From: Arthrobacter agilis
Lineage (GTDB): Bacteria; Actinomycetota; Actinomycetes; Actinomycetales; Micrococcaceae
Assembly (NCBI RefSeq): GCF_006494655.1
Contig: NZ_VHIM01000007.1
Span: forward strand, 124,001-188,000
Direction of reading: 5' to 3'
Length of the DNA stretch: 64,000 bases
Shown: one piece after another, positions 27,382 through 36,640 of the stretch
Layout: every line of letters begins with the position of its first letter
Numbering within the stretch: position 1 is the first letter of the stretch
Notes under the pieces: model-generated
The model's input: the letters and a program-made list of their open reading frames with translations, nothing else
What the model was told of the DNA's origin: nothing
Databases searched by the model: none
Position numbers and translations under genes: made by a program

Positions 27382-28965
27382 GTGGCGAGCTTCGTTGACC
27401 GCGTCGTCCTGCACGTATCCGGTGGCACCGGCGGCCACGGCTGCGTATCCGTCCACCGCGAGAAGTTCAAGCCCCTCGGTGGCCCCGATGGCGGCAACGG
27501 GGGCGACGGCGGCGACGTGATCCTTCGCGTGGACCACCAGACCACCACGCTCCTCGACTACCACCACGCGCCGCACCGCCATGCGACCAACGGCGGCAAC
27601 GGCATGGGCGACTGGCGCGGCGGCAAGAGCGGTGAGACGCTGATCCTCTCCGTGCCGGACGGCACCGTCGTCAAGACGAAGGACGGCGAGGTCCTCGCCG
27701 ATCTCGTGGGCGAAGGCACCGAGTTCATCGCCGCCGCCGGCGGCCAGGGCGGGCTCGGCAACGCGGCACTCTCCTCCCAAAAGCGCAAGGCTCCCGGGTT
27801 CGCCCTCCTCGGCATCCCCGGGGACGAGCGCGATGTCGTGCTCGAGCTCAAGTCCATCGCGGACATCGCTCTCGTTGGCTTCCCGTCGGCGGGCAAATCG
27901 AGCCTGATCGCCGCGATGTCGGCCGCCCGCCCGAAGATCGCCGACTACCCCTTCACCACTCTGGTGCCCAACCTCGGCGTCGTCGAGGCGGGCTCGACAC
28001 GGTTCACCATCGCTGACGTCCCCGGGCTCATCGAGGGTGCAAGCGAGGGCAAGGGCCTCGGGCACCACTTCCTGCGCCACGTCGAGCGCTGTGCGGCCCT
28101 CGTGCACGTCCTCGACTGCGCGGCGCTGGAGACGGACCGCGACCCGCTGAACGATCTCGCCATCATCGAGCGCGAGCTGGAGAAGTACGCCGTGGACATG
28201 AGCTACGCGGGACCGGAGGGCGACGTCGTTCCCCTGAACGAGCGGCCGCGCCTGATAGCGCTCAACAAGGTGGACGTGCCTGACGGCAAGGACATGGCCG
28301 GGTTCGTGCGGCCCGAGCTCGAGGCGCGCGGCTACCGCGTGTTCGAGGTGTCGGCATCGAGCCATCAGGGCCTGCGTCAGCTCGGCTTCGCCATGGCGGA
28401 GATCGTCGCGAATGCACGCCAGGCCGTCGCGTCGGCCCCGCCCAAGGTCGCGCCGCCCGTCCTGCGTCCCCGCGGCGTCAATGCCGCGTCCTTCCGCATC
28501 CGCAACGAGGAGAAGGACGCCCTGCCGCTGTTCCGCGTGCTGGGCGAGAAGCCGGAGCGCTGGGTCAAGCAGACCGACTTCACCAACGACGAGGCAGTCG
28601 GCTTCCTCGCGGACCGCCTCGCCAAGCTCGGCGTGGAGGAGCAGCTGTTCAAGTCCGGTGCGAAGCCCGGCGACACGGTGGTGATCGGCGAGGGCGACGG
28701 CGTCGTCTTCGACTGGGAGCCGACCATGATGGGCGGCGCCGAGCTCCTGGCGGGGCCGCGCGGCAGCGACCTGCGCCTCGCGGAGTACATCCGCCCCACA
28801 CGCGAGCAGAAGCGCGAGGAGTACCAGGAGCGCAAGGACGCCAAGGCGGCTGCGCGCGCCGAGCTCGAGGCCGACCGCAAGGCCGGCATCTGGACCGAAT
28901 CGGTCCAGAACCGCAAGCAGCCTGCTCCTGCCCCGCAGGAGGCAGACGCCGAGTCCCAGAGCTAG
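27382..28965 (+). CDS. obgE: Obg family GTPase (CgtA)
   Basis: An essential GTPase for 50S ribosome assembly and stress signalling. It has 527 residues: the glycine-rich Obg domain (about 1-158, [20 protein letters not shown]), the G domain with P-loop GFPSAGKSS at 166-174, [10 protein letters not shown] and the NKVD motif, then the OCT domain (about 360-440) typical of actinobacterial and Gram-positive Obg. A charged tail rich in Arg, Glu and Ala ends the protein. The GTG at 27382 has AAGGAG upstream. It runs straight into proB. Confidence 0.96.
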   Translation: MASFVDRVVLHVSGGTGGHGCVSVHREKFKPLGGPDGGNGGDGGDVILRVDHQTTTLLDYHHAPHRHATNGGNGMGDWRGGKSGETLILSVPDGTVVKTKDGEVLADLVGEGTEFIAAAGGQGGLGNAALSSQKRKAPGFALLGIPGDERDVVLELKSIADIALVGFPSAGKSSLIAAMSAARPKIADYPFTTLVPNLGVVEAGSTRFTIADVPGLIEGASEGKGLGHHFLRHVERCAALVHVLDCAALETDRDPLNDLAIIERELEKYAVDMSYAGPEGDVVPLNERPRLIALNKVDVPDGKDMAGFVRPELEARGYRVFEVSASSHQGLRQLGFAMAEIVANARQAVASAPPKVAPPVLRPRGVNAASFRIRNEEKDALPLFRVLGEKPERWVKQTDFTNDEAVGFLADRLAKLGVEEQLFKSGAKPGDTVVIGEGDGVVFDWEPTMMGGAELLAGPRGSDLRLAEYIRPTREQKREEYQERKDAKAAARAELEADRKAGIWTESVQNRKQPAPAPQEADAESQS

Positions 28966-28969
28966 GACC

Positions 28970-30133
28970 GTGGCGCTGGACCAGTCCGGGCAGCGGCCCG
29001 TCGCCGACCGGGCGGGACTCGCTACGGCCGGGCGGATCGTCGTCAAGGTGGGATCGTCGTCCCTGACGTCCGTGACCGGCGGCATCTCCGGCGAGGCCCT
29101 CGTCGGCCTCGCCGACGTGCTCGCCGCGCGGCGTGCCGCCGGGACGGAGGTGATCCTCGTGTCCTCCGGTGCGATTGCTGCGGGCCTTGCGCCGCTGGGG
29201 CTGCCCCGGAGGCCGGCGCAGCTGTCCACGCAGCAGGCCGCCGCGAGCGTGGGGCAGGGACTGCTCATGGCCCAGTACTCGCAGGCCTTCGCGGCCCACG
29301 GCGTCATCGTGAGCCAGATCCTGCTCACGGCGGACGATCTTGTCCGCCGCTCGCACTACGCGAACGCACACCGGGCCATGGAGCGCCTCCTGAATTTCGG
29401 TGTCGTCCCGATCGTCAACGAGAACGACACGGTGGCCAGCCACGAGATCCGGTTCGGCGACAACGATCGCCTGGCCGCGCTCGTGGCGCACCTCGTCAAG
29501 GCGGACGCCCTCGTGCTCCTGTCCGATGTCGACGCCCTCTACGACGGCCCGCCGAGCGCCGGAGCCCGACGCATCCCGCTCGTCGCCTCGCCGCTCGACC
29601 TCGAGGGCGTCACGATCGGCAGGACCGGCAAGGCCGGCGTCGGGACCGGCGGTATGGTCACGAAGGTCGAGGCCGCCACGATCGCGGCGTCCTCCGGCAT
29701 CCCGGCGCTCGTCACCTCCACCGCCAACGCCGGTGCCGCGCTGCGCGGGGAGGACGTCGGGACCTGGTTCACGGCCACCGGCAAGCGCCAGCCCATCCGG
29801 CTCCTCTGGCTCGCGCACCTCGCGCGGGTGCTGGGGACGCTCGTCCTCGACGACGGTGCCGTTCGCGCCGTGGGTGAGCGGAGGCGCTCTCTCCTGCCGG
29901 CCGGTGTGACCGGCGTCTCGGGGGCCTTCGAGGCGGGCGATCCCGTACAGCTCGTGGCCGGCGACGGCTCGGTCGTCGCGCGCGGCCTGGTGAACTACAG
30001 CTCGATGGAGCTTCCGCGCATGCTGGGCCGCTCCACCCACGACCTCGCCGATGAGCTCGGCAGCGAGTACGAGCGCTCCGTGGTGCACGTCAATGATCTC
30101 GTGGTCCTGCGCCCGGGGAGCCCTGCGTCATGA
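28970..30133 (+). CDS. proB: Glutamate 5-kinase
   Basis: The first enzyme of proline synthesis: ATP plus glutamate gives glutamyl 5-phosphate. It has 387 residues, with the amino-acid kinase domain (IVVKVGSSSLT, VSSGAIAAG, IVNENDTVA, FGDNDRLAALVA) to about residue 270 and a C-terminal PUA domain (about 290-375, TLVLDDGAVRAV through GLVNYSS). The GTG lies 4 nt after the obgE stop, so it is co-translated with obgE. The next gene, proA, has its own promoter. Confidence 0.95.
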   Translation: MALDQSGQRPVADRAGLATAGRIVVKVGSSSLTSVTGGISGEALVGLADVLAARRAAGTEVILVSSGAIAAGLAPLGLPRRPAQLSTQQAAASVGQGLLMAQYSQAFAAHGVIVSQILLTADDLVRRSHYANAHRAMERLLNFGVVPIVNENDTVASHEIRFGDNDRLAALVAHLVKADALVLLSDVDALYDGPPSAGARRIPLVASPLDLEGVTIGRTGKAGVGTGGMVTKVEAATIAASSGIPALVTSTANAGAALRGEDVGTWFTATGKRQPIRLLWLAHLARVLGTLVLDDGAVRAVGERRRSLLPAGVTGVSGAFEAGDPVQLVAGDGSVVARGLVNYSSMELPRMLGRSTHDLADELGSEYERSVVHVNDLVVLRPGSPAS

Positions 30134-30168
30134 GGCGACACCGCCGTACCCGGCGGGTAGGCCCTCGC

Positions 30169-30174
30169 TAGACT
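30169..30174 (+). promoter_or_regulatory. -10 element for leaderless proA
   Basis: TAGACT ends exactly 6 nt before the proA ATG at 30181, so the mRNA should start at the A of ATG. No Shine-Dalgarno sequence is present, in agreement. Confidence 0.65.
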
Positions 30175-30180
30175 GTCGGC

Positions 30181-31560
30181 ATGACCGAACTGCAGGACGC
30201 GACCGCCCCGACCGACGACGCCACCACCGCACCGGCGACGGCATCGACGACGGAGCCGACCGCGCCGTCGGGCGATGAGGATGCTCCTGCGCTGACCCAG
30301 GACGAGCTCGCCTCCGCCGTGCACGCGATCGCCGATCGTGCGCGTGCCGCCTCGCGTGTCCTCGCCGGTGCCAACCGCGGCCGCAAGGACCGCGTTCTCC
30401 TCGCCATCGGCGAGGCCCTCGTCGCGCGCCGCGACGCGGTGCTGGCCGCCAACCGGACCGACGTCGAGCGCGGCCGTGCCGCCGGCACCTCCGACTACCT
30501 CCTGGACCGGCTCACACTCGACGCCGGGCGGATCGACGGGCTCGCCGACGCCCTTGCCCAGCTCGCCGCCCTGCCGGATCCGATCGGTACCGCCGTCCGG
30601 GCGGAGACGCTGCCCAACGGGCTGCGCATGCGGCAGGTCCGTGTGCCGCTCGGGGTCGTCGCCGCGATCTACGAGGCCCGCCCCAACGTGACGGTGGACA
30701 TCGCCGGGTTGGCCCTGAAGAGCGGCAATTCCGTCATCCTGCGCGGGGGGAGCGCCGCGCAGGCGACCAATGCGGCGCTTGTCGGCATCATCCGCGACAC
30801 CCTGGGGGAGCACGGTCTTCCCCGCGACGCCGTCCTCACGATCGACGAGTACGGCAGGGCCGGAGCGCAGGTCCTGATGGCTGCGCGGGGACGCGTCGAC
30901 GTCCTGATCCCGCGCGGTGGCAGGGAACTGATCCAGTCGGTGGTCACCACGGCACGCGTCCCCGTCATCGAGACCGGGGAGGGCAACGTGCACATCCTCC
31001 TGGACGCTTCCGCGGACGAGGAGATGGCCGTGGACATCCTGCTGAACGCCAAGACGCAGCGACCCAGCGTGTGCAACACCGTCGAGACCCTCCTCGTGCA
31101 CAGCCGGTCCGCGGCGGCCCCGGGCGTGCTCGCCGCCCTCATCCGTGGCGGTGTCACCCTGCACGTGGACGATCGGGCCCGGGACCTACTTCCTGCCGGC
31201 ACCGAAGCTCCTGCCGCGACGGACGACGACTGGGGCCGCGAATACATGCAACTGGATCTCGCGGTGCGCACCGTGGACTCGGTCGACGAGGCCCTGGAGC
31301 ACATCCGGCGGTGGAGCACGGGGCACAGCGAGGCGATCATCACCAACGACCTCTCCTCCTCGGAGGAATTCATCGCCGGCGTCGATTCCGCCGCCGTCCT
31401 CGTGAACGCCTCCACGCGTTTCGTGGACGGCGGGGAGCTGGGGCTCGGGGCCGAGGTCGGGATCTCCACGCAGAAGATGCACGCCCGTGGTCCCATGGGC
31501 CTGGCCGAGCTCACCACCACCCAGTGGATCGTGCAGGGCGAGGGTCAGATCCGCCGCTGA
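30181..31560 (+). CDS. proA: Glutamate-5-semialdehyde dehydrogenase (gamma-glutamyl phosphate reductase)
   Basis: Reduces glutamyl 5-phosphate with NADPH, the second proline step. It has 459 residues of the aldehyde dehydrogenase fold. The catalytic Cys is in [13 protein letters not shown], the nucleotide-binding region has [18 protein letters not shown] and the C-terminal part [19 protein letters not shown] is highly conserved. The first 35 residues are an Ala/Thr/Asp-rich extension. Start at the leaderless ATG. After the stop, GGAGGG/CCCTCC (about 31579-31599) could be a weak terminator. Confidence 0.95.
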   Translation: MTELQDATAPTDDATTAPATASTTEPTAPSGDEDAPALTQDELASAVHAIADRARAASRVLAGANRGRKDRVLLAIGEALVARRDAVLAANRTDVERGRAAGTSDYLLDRLTLDAGRIDGLADALAQLAALPDPIGTAVRAETLPNGLRMRQVRVPLGVVAAIYEARPNVTVDIAGLALKSGNSVILRGGSAAQATNAALVGIIRDTLGEHGLPRDAVLTIDEYGRAGAQVLMAARGRVDVLIPRGGRELIQSVVTTARVPVIETGEGNVHILLDASADEEMAVDILLNAKTQRPSVCNTVETLLVHSRSAAAPGVLAALIRGGVTLHVDDRARDLLPAGTEAPAATDDDWGREYMQLDLAVRTVDSVDEALEHIRRWSTGHSEAIITNDLSSSEEFIAGVDSAAVLVNASTRFVDGGELGLGAEVGISTQKMHARGPMGLAELTTTQWIVQGEGQIRR

Positions 31561-31680
31561 GTGCAGACCGACGTCCCGGGAGGGCGGGGGTGACCCTCCG
31601 TCCGCACCGCGTACCATGGGATGTGTTGTATCGGCCGGGACCCCGCTCCCGGCACCACCGGAATCGACAGAGGACTAACG

Positions 31681-31917
31681 ATGCTCTACTCCCTCGGCAG
31701 CGCGCTGCTGGCGACCGAAGCCCTGGAACACCACACGGAGCTGCCGATGCCGCCGATCGCGTACGGTCTCATCGTCATGGGCATCCTGCTGCTTCTCATG
31801 CTGGTCACGATCTCCTTCTCGAACGTCCGGAATCGCCACGATGCCGTCGAGGAGCACATCGACCCCCACAAGCAGCACGCCAACAACCACGATCACGGCG
31901 AAGCGAACCGGCACTAG
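31681..31917 (+). CDS. Small single-pass membrane protein
   Basis: A 78-residue protein. One strong membrane helix lies at about residues 27-45 ([18 protein letters not shown]); the C-terminal tail is rich in His, Asn and Asp ([15 protein letters not shown]) and could bind metal (inference). The ATG at 31681 has AGAGGA 7-8 nt upstream; the longer frame from 31621 would add a poor N-terminus. It sits just before nadD. I do not recognise a named family. Confidence 0.7.
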   Translation: MLYSLGSALLATEALEHHTELPMPPIAYGLIVMGILLLLMLVTISFSNVRNRHDAVEEHIDPHKQHANNHDHGEANRH

Positions 31918-31955
31918 CAGTCCCGGTGGCAGAGGAGAACATCGAGCGGGACGTC

Positions 31956-32672
31956 ATGGGGGGCAACCGGCAGCGTCGCAGCGACGGTTCGCCGTGGCGG
32001 CTGGGGGTCATGGGCGGCACGTTCGACCCGATCCACCACGGGCACCTCGTCGCGGCGAGCGAGGTGGCGTCGGTCTTCGACCTCGACGAGGTGGTGTTCG
32101 TGCCCACCGGCCAGCCGTGGCAGAAGGCCGACAAGCACGTCACGGAGGCAGAGCACCGGTACCTGATGACCGTCATCGCGACGGCGTCGAACCCGACGTT
32201 CACGGTCAGCCGCGTGGACATCGACCGGCCCGGACCCACGTTCACCATCGACACCCTGCGGGATCTCGCCGTCGAGCGTCCGGACGCCCAGCTGTTCTTC
32301 ATCACGGGAGCCGACGCGATGTCACAGATCCTCACCTGGAAGAACGCCGAAGAGCTCTGGTCCCTGGCACGCTTCATCGGGGTGACGCGGCCCGGCCACG
32401 AGCTCAACGGGCGCGGGCGCGATGTCGAGTTGCTCGAGGTCCCGGCCATGGCAATCTCCAGTACCGACTGCCGGCGCCGCGTGGGTGAGGACAAACCGGT
32501 CTGGTACCTCGTACCAGACGGTGTGGTGCAGTACATCGCCAAGCACCGGCTGTATCGACTGGCCGGGCGGCTCGAGGACGGCCTGTCCTCGGGGATCGAG
32601 GATGACGACGTCTTTCCCACGAAAGGAAAGCACGGGGGTAACCCGAGCGCCGTAGAACAACCAACTGGGTGA
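31956..32672 (+). CDS. nadD: Nicotinate-nucleotide adenylyltransferase
   Basis: Makes deamido-NAD from nicotinate mononucleotide and ATP in NAD synthesis. It is about 238 residues, with the nucleotidyltransferase signature [13 protein letters not shown] (HxGH), then [19 protein letters not shown] and the C-terminal [10 protein letters not shown] motif. The usual enzyme ends near KHRLY; here about 45 extra residues follow, ending beside the next gene. The ATG at 31956 and a GTG at 31926 are both possible; neither has an ideal ribosome site. The order nadD, membrane protein, rsfS, phosphatase is conserved. Confidence 0.93.
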   Translation: MGGNRQRRSDGSPWRLGVMGGTFDPIHHGHLVAASEVASVFDLDEVVFVPTGQPWQKADKHVTEAEHRYLMTVIATASNPTFTVSRVDIDRPGPTFTIDTLRDLAVERPDAQLFFITGADAMSQILTWKNAEELWSLARFIGVTRPGHELNGRGRDVELLEVPAMAISSTDCRRRVGEDKPVWYLVPDGVVQYIAKHRLYRLAGRLEDGLSSGIEDDDVFPTKGKHGGNPSAVEQPTG

Positions 32673-32679
32673 ATGGGTG

Positions 32680-33783
32680 ATGAGCAAGGTGACAGACGGC
32701 GTGCGGCCCCCCGGGTCCCATGGGGCGGAGCGTGCGCAGTCAGGGCAGTCCGATCCGATGGACGGCGGTACGGTGCTGCCCGTGGAGAACGGAGCGGCGA
32801 CGACGGCGGCCGAGGGTCCGCGGCACAGCAGACGCGCCGCGGCGGCACCGGTGGACGCCGTTCCGGAGGCACGGCACGAGCATGACGCGCGGGCCCGCGA
32901 CAGGGACGTCCTTCGGTCGGGCACCGCCCCGGCGGAGGCCGATGCAGTCAATGACGACGGAGCCCGCGTCGAGGTTTTCACGCGCAGGCAGCTGCGCCTG
33001 CAGCAGGTGGACGGGCGTGCCGTGCTCCCGACGTCGTCGACGACAGGCACGGCAGCGCCCGAGGCGGCGGACGCATCTGCAGCAAGCGAGCCGGCCCCCG
33101 GTGGACGGCGGGACAGGCGCCGCTCGGAGACCACATCGCATCCTCGTGTGCCGTCCGCGGGTGCACCCCCAAGGCCGGCTCCCGGCCGCACCGGTACGCC
33201 CGGAGATCTGACCATCGAGGCCGCCCTCGCCGCAAGGAACGCCCTCGCCAAGGATGCCAGCGACCTCGCCGACACCCTGGCCGCGCACCGCGAGGCGGAT
33301 CCGTTCGCCGTCGATCCCGACCTGCTGGCTCAGCAGCAGGCGCTGGCGCAGCGCGCATCCCTCCTCAACGCGCGCGCACGACTCGTGCAGGAGCGCTCCG
33401 ACCCGAACCCGGGTGGTGACTCGTGGCGGGATCCGACCACGCCCTGCAATCTGTCGATCCTCACCCCGCCGGAGTTCGTCAGCGTTCCGGGGGGTTCCGG
33501 GAGCGTGCTGCGCGCTCCTGCCACCTCGCACATCCCCATCGTGGTGCCTTCACACCGGTCCGCCGACAGGACCGCCAACAGCGGTGCTGCTGCAGGAGGG
33601 CAGGAGCGTGCGGCGGGACCGGTCAGGGCGCAGCATGCCTTCGGTCTGGACCCGCTGGACGCCATGACCGCCGGACTCGGACGACGTCGACGCATTCGGT
33701 ACATCCAGTACTCGATGATCGCGGTGGGCGCCGCGGCGCTCGCAACCGGGATAATGATGACAGTCGGCTCCCTCAATGGGTGA
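32680..33783 (+). CDS. Conserved hypothetical protein with C-terminal membrane anchor
   Basis: A 367-residue protein that I cannot name. The first 175 residues are disordered and charged. A helical region (about 178-250, AALAARNALAKDASDLADTL and QQQALAQRASLLNAR) may form a coiled coil. A Gly/Ala/Pro linker follows, and one membrane segment closes the protein (about 343-362, YSMIAVGAAALATGIMM), preceded by the basic GRRRRIRY. This is a tail-anchored, cytoplasm-facing layout. It lies between nadD and rsfS with short gaps, so it is likely in their operon. The start may be GTG 32677 or ATG 32680. Confidence 0.7.
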   Translation: MSKVTDGVRPPGSHGAERAQSGQSDPMDGGTVLPVENGAATTAAEGPRHSRRAAAAPVDAVPEARHEHDARARDRDVLRSGTAPAEADAVNDDGARVEVFTRRQLRLQQVDGRAVLPTSSTTGTAAPEAADASAASEPAPGGRRDRRRSETTSHPRVPSAGAPPRPAPGRTGTPGDLTIEAALAARNALAKDASDLADTLAAHREADPFAVDPDLLAQQQALAQRASLLNARARLVQERSDPNPGGDSWRDPTTPCNLSILTPPEFVSVPGGSGSVLRAPATSHIPIVVPSHRSADRTANSGAAAGGQERAAGPVRAQHAFGLDPLDAMTAGLGRRRRIRYIQYSMIAVGAAALATGIMMTVGSLNG

Positions 33784-33810
33784 AACTGCCGACCCCACAC
33801 AAGGAGATCA

Positions 33811-34221
33811 GTGAGCGCTACCGAACAGTCCATTGGCATTGCCCGCACTGCGGCACACGCCGCAGTGGACAAGATCGCCCAGGACATTGTCGCCATCGAC
33901 GTCAGTGACCGGCTCGCCATCACGGACGTCTTCGTGATCGCGTCAGCGCCGAGCGAACGTCAGGTCAACGCGATCGTGGACGGCATCGAGGAGGAACTCT
34001 CCAAGCAGGGCCTCAAGCCGGTCAGGCGGGAAGGCCGGAGCGAGGGCCGCTGGGTCCTGCTCGACTACGCAGAGGTGGTCGTCCACGTGCAGCACGAGGA
34101 GGACCGCGTGTTCTACGCGCTCGATCGGCTGTGGAAGGACTGCCCGTCCGTGGACCTCCAGCTCGAGGGCACGCTGCAGAGCTCGCCCCAGACAGCGGCG
34201 TCCGACGACGTCGCCGAGTGA
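33811..34221 (+). CDS. rsfS: Ribosomal silencing factor RsfS
   Basis: A 136-residue protein that binds uL14 and blocks joining of ribosomal subunits when nutrients are low. It has the RsfS/Iojap core: AAVDKIAQDIVAIDVSD, ITDVFVIASAPSERQVNAI, GRWVLLDYAEVVVHV and FYALDRLWKDCP. The GTG start is 27 nt after the previous stop. The end overlaps the next start by GTGA, so the phosphatase is translated with it. Confidence 0.95.
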   Translation: MSATEQSIGIARTAAHAAVDKIAQDIVAIDVSDRLAITDVFVIASAPSERQVNAIVDGIEEELSKQGLKPVRREGRSEGRWVLLDYAEVVVHVQHEEDRVFYALDRLWKDCPSVDLQLEGTLQSSPQTAASDDVAE

Positions 34222-34898
34222 CGCGGTACGCGCACGCTGATCCCGCCGCTCGCCGCATCATCTTCTGGCGTCACGGGCGCACCGAATGGAATCACGCCGG
34301 GCGTTTCCAGGGCCAGGAGGACATCGACCTCGATGCGACGGGCAGGGATCAGGCCGTGCGCGCTGCGGAGGTCCTTGCCACCCGGGAGCCGGCGCTGATC
34401 ATCTCGTCGGACCTGCGTCGTGCGGCCGACACTGCAGCTGCCCTGGCCACTGCCACAAATCTGCCGGTGTCCTACGACAAGCGACTCCGCGAGACGGATG
34501 CCGGCCTGTGGCAGGGCTTGTCCTTCGCCCAGATCGACGAGCAGTTCACACAGGACAATGCCGCTTGGCGCGGTGGTGACCCCGAGGTCCGCGCAGGCGG
34601 TGCGGAAAACCGCCTGGAGGTGGGAGCACGCATGCTCGAGGCGGTGCAGGACGCCATCGGGCGAGTGGCGCCGGCCCAGACGCTCGTCGTCGTCAGCCAT
34701 GGCGGAGCCATCAGGGCCGCTCTGGCCGCCCTGATGGGATTGCCGCCCGAGCGGTGGGGTGCTGTGGCCGGTCTGTCGAACTGCCACTGGTCGGAGGTCC
34801 ATGAGGTGGTGGGCCGAACGGGCGCACTCTTCTCGTGGCAACTCACGGAGCACAATGTCGGACTCGGGTCGCTGCCGATCGAGCCGATCGAGGGCTGA
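34218..34898 (+). CDS. Histidine phosphatase family protein (GpgP-like candidate)
   Basis: A 226-residue enzyme of the phosphoglycerate-mutase superfamily. The catalytic RHG motif is in FWRHGRTEWN, with the second histidine in VVSHGGAIRAAL and the acidic residue in LRETDAGLWQGL. In mycobacteria the gene at this place (Rv2419c, next to rsfS and nadD) is glucosyl-3-phosphoglycerate phosphatase, so that role is possible here; sequence alone cannot separate it from other broad-specificity members. The start is a GTG overlapping the rsfS stop. Confidence 0.85.
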   Translation: MTRYAHADPAARRIIFWRHGRTEWNHAGRFQGQEDIDLDATGRDQAVRAAEVLATREPALIISSDLRRAADTAAALATATNLPVSYDKRLRETDAGLWQGLSFAQIDEQFTQDNAAWRGGDPEVRAGGAENRLEVGARMLEAVQDAIGRVAPAQTLVVVSHGGAIRAALAALMGLPPERWGAVAGLSNCHWSEVHEVVGRTGALFSWQLTEHNVGLGSLPIEPIEG

Positions 34899-34917
34899 CG
34901 TTCCCGGTGTCGTCGAT

Positions 34918-34946
34918 TTGGCGCGGGAGTCAGAATTTACTAGACT
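34918..34946 (+). promoter_or_regulatory. tRNA-Ala promoter
   Basis: TTGGCG at 34918-34923, a 17-nt spacer and TAGACT at 34941-34946. This is the closest match to a two-box housekeeping promoter in the window and predicts a start near 34953, about 40 nt before the tRNA. Confidence 0.75.
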
Positions 34947-34992
34947 GAACAAGTTGCTTCGGCCGGTATCCACCGATCCAGAGCAGCAGTTC

Positions 34993-35065
34993 GGGGCTAT
35001 GGCGCAGCTGGTAGCGCACCTGCATGGCATGCAGGGGGTCAGGGGTTCGAATCCCCTTAGCTCCA
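34993..35065 (+). tRNA. tRNA-Ala, anticodon GGC
   Basis: A full cloverleaf: acceptor GGGGCTA with TAGCTCC, anticodon stem CCTGC/GCAGG around the loop ATGGCAT (anticodon GGC, reading GCC), and T-arm AGGGG-TTCGAAT-CCCCT. The 3' CCA is not encoded. It has its own promoter and terminator. Accessory genes begin right behind it. Confidence 0.96.
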
Positions 35066-35070
35066 CGACG

Positions 35071-35114
35071 AACCGCTGGAATCCAGAGTGAAAGCTCCGG
35101 TCCGGCGGTTTTTT
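35071..35114 (+). terminator. Intrinsic terminator of tRNA-Ala
   Basis: AACCGCTGGA (35071-35080) pairs with TCCGGCGGTT (35101-35110) around a 20-nt loop, followed directly by a run of T to 35114. The last stem bases are part of the T tract. Confidence 0.85.
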
Positions 35115-35503
35115 GTTGCCTTCCGGCGGACTATGCCATGGGTTTGCCATCGTTTTGGATGTGAGACCAAAGCTCCTCTTGCCCACCCGCGGGTGCAGCG
35201 ACACTAGCCAAAATATGTGCTGCCAGGATCGCAGGGCACGCCGACGGTGGCGTCGAACCGGCGCGCGGGTTCCTGAGGTCTATGGAGGCCAAGACCACCG
35301 GAGAGTACGAGGACGTCGACGGCGCGCCGGCCTGGTTCGAGGCCAGCCGTGCCGAGCTCATGGACGGGGTTGCAGCCGCCGCGGCTTACTCGGTTCACAC
35401 TGTCGTCATGGCCCAGACCTGCCAGGAACGTCCGGCTGGGCTGGGGGCGGGCGCCTCGCCAAGGATGGGCGCGGCTGCCCTCTCATCCGGACTGTTCCAG
35501 CGC
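35115..35503. other. Gap after tRNA-Ala with a possible coding remnant
   Basis: No complete gene is recognisable in these 389 bp. One plus-strand frame, about 35258-35365, has very high third-position GC and reads like protein (EAKTTGEYEDVDGAPAWFE and on), then loses this character. It may be a fragment of a displaced gene. Minus-strand frames here show no family that I recognise, and no integrase signature. Confidence 0.35.
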
Positions 35504-36127
35504 TCAGGCGTCCTCGCGGTTGGGGCTCTCCAGGATGAAGAAGTTGGACTGGTTACCGTCTTTGCGCTGCTCCTGGTAGACGAAGTTCAACTGCCGCTGG
35601 TCGAAGGTCCGGAACCATTCGTCCCAACTCACATGGCGAAGTTTGTCCGTGTCCTCGTTGAAGTCGAAGCGCAGAACGCCGAGGTGGTCCCCGTGTTCAG
35701 TGCCTTCCACAGTGGCCGGCCGGGCGTTCCGTGCTTCAGCCCACTGCTTGATGACCTCGTGATGGGTTGTCGCCAGGCTGCGTCCCTCGCGTTCGGGATC
35801 CTCTTCGGGGGAGGTGATCTCCTGGGCGTACTTGAGCGACTTCGAGGTCTGGTCGCCGGTTCGAATCCGTCCGCCGTCGGGGCCGGCCCCTACGTCGTCC
35901 GAGGCGTCGTCGGAGGCGCCAGCGTGGCTCTCGGCGTGCGAGCCATCGGCGTGGTCCTGTTTCGCCTGGGCGACGGCGTCGACGAGTTCGCCCTTCCTCA
36001 TCCCAGAGGTGCCCGAAAGGCCCTCGTCCTTGGCCTCCTTGCGGAGCTCGTCGACCTTCATTGCGCGCAGCTCGGTCTCGCTGACGTCGGGGGTGTTCGG
36101 GGTCTGGTTGCCTGGTTCGTCCGCCAT
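35504..36127 (-). CDS. Rho N-terminal (Rho_N/SAP-like) domain protein
   Basis: A 207-residue acidic, hydrophilic protein. Residues about 17-55 (ELRAMKVDELRKEAKDEGLSG, MRKGELVDAVAQA) form the Rho_N/LEM-like helix-extended-helix module, which in other proteins binds nucleic acid. A linker rich in Asp, Ser and His follows, and the second half (SLATTHHEVIKQWAEARNARPATVEGTE) resembles small stress-associated proteins in related bacteria. The ATG at 36127 has a strong GGAAGGAAG site. The function is unknown; it is alone on the minus strand. Confidence 0.75.
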   Translation of the reverse strand: MADEPGNQTPNTPDVSETELRAMKVDELRKEAKDEGLSGTSGMRKGELVDAVAQAKQDHADGSHAESHAGASDDASDDVGAGPDGGRIRTGDQTSKSLKYAQEITSPEEDPEREGRSLATTHHEVIKQWAEARNARPATVEGTEHGDHLGVLRFDFNEDTDKLRHVSWDEWFRTFDQRQLNFVYQEQRKDGNQSNFFILESPNREDA

Positions 36128-36640
36128 GCTGATCTTCCTTCCGGTCGATGCTCCCGCCGGCGGCCGGGGAGTACAGGCCGCAGGCAGGAACTAAGCGTAC
36201 TTATTACTTTCGCGGGGGCCAGGTGGTGTGTCAAGGAATCCGGTGGCCAAGGCCAGGTGTCGAGCTCGGGGACGGCTGCTTGCGGTGTTCGACGGCCGAA
36301 TCCTCCGTCTCGCCGTGAAGCAGGACAAAACGGGGAAGAGGCCCCAAGCGATGCCGTCGTTGAAGTTGTTGAGCAGTCACGCCTGGCTCGCTGCGGACAG
36401 TGAGCGGCCTTTTGAAACTGGTGAGCGCGAAAACCGGCCTCGTTGTGAGGTTCGCGTGCGCGCTGTCGCGGACATTGGGGGGTGCATCGTCGTGCCGCCC
36501 TGCGGCCGCAACGCTAGGCCGACGAACACCTCATCAGAGAGACCCTGCAGCCTTCGGCGTGTCAGGGCCGTGTTCTACGCTTCGTAGTGGACTCCTGTCC
36601 CAGGTGTCCGTCATACCCGACCTACCGTCGTTGGAGCATC
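36128..36640. other. Divergent gap between Rho_N gene and oxygenase gene
   Basis: 513 bp with lower GC than its surroundings in places. The right-hand 500 bp carry only short open frames without coding character. Close to 36185-36215 an AT-rich block (TACTTATTACTTT on the plus strand) probably holds the minus-strand promoter of the Rho_N gene. No RNA gene or terminator is clear. Confidence 0.4.

Noticed and set aside
35131-35361. Minus-strand 76-codon frame next to the tRNA as an integrase tail
   Set aside because: No integrase motif (no R-H-R-Y pattern) can be seen; position near a tRNA alone is not enough.
35858-35868. GGTTCGAATCC, identical to the T-arm core of tRNA-Ala, as an attachment-site copy or tRNA fragment
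   Set aside because: Only 11 bp, equal to the general T-loop consensus, inside the coding sequence of the Rho_N gene, and no flanking cloverleaf or longer identity with the tRNA 3' end.
36228-36587. 119-codon plus-strand frame upstream of the MpaB gene
   Set aside because: No ribosome site, no third-position GC bias, basic low-information translation.
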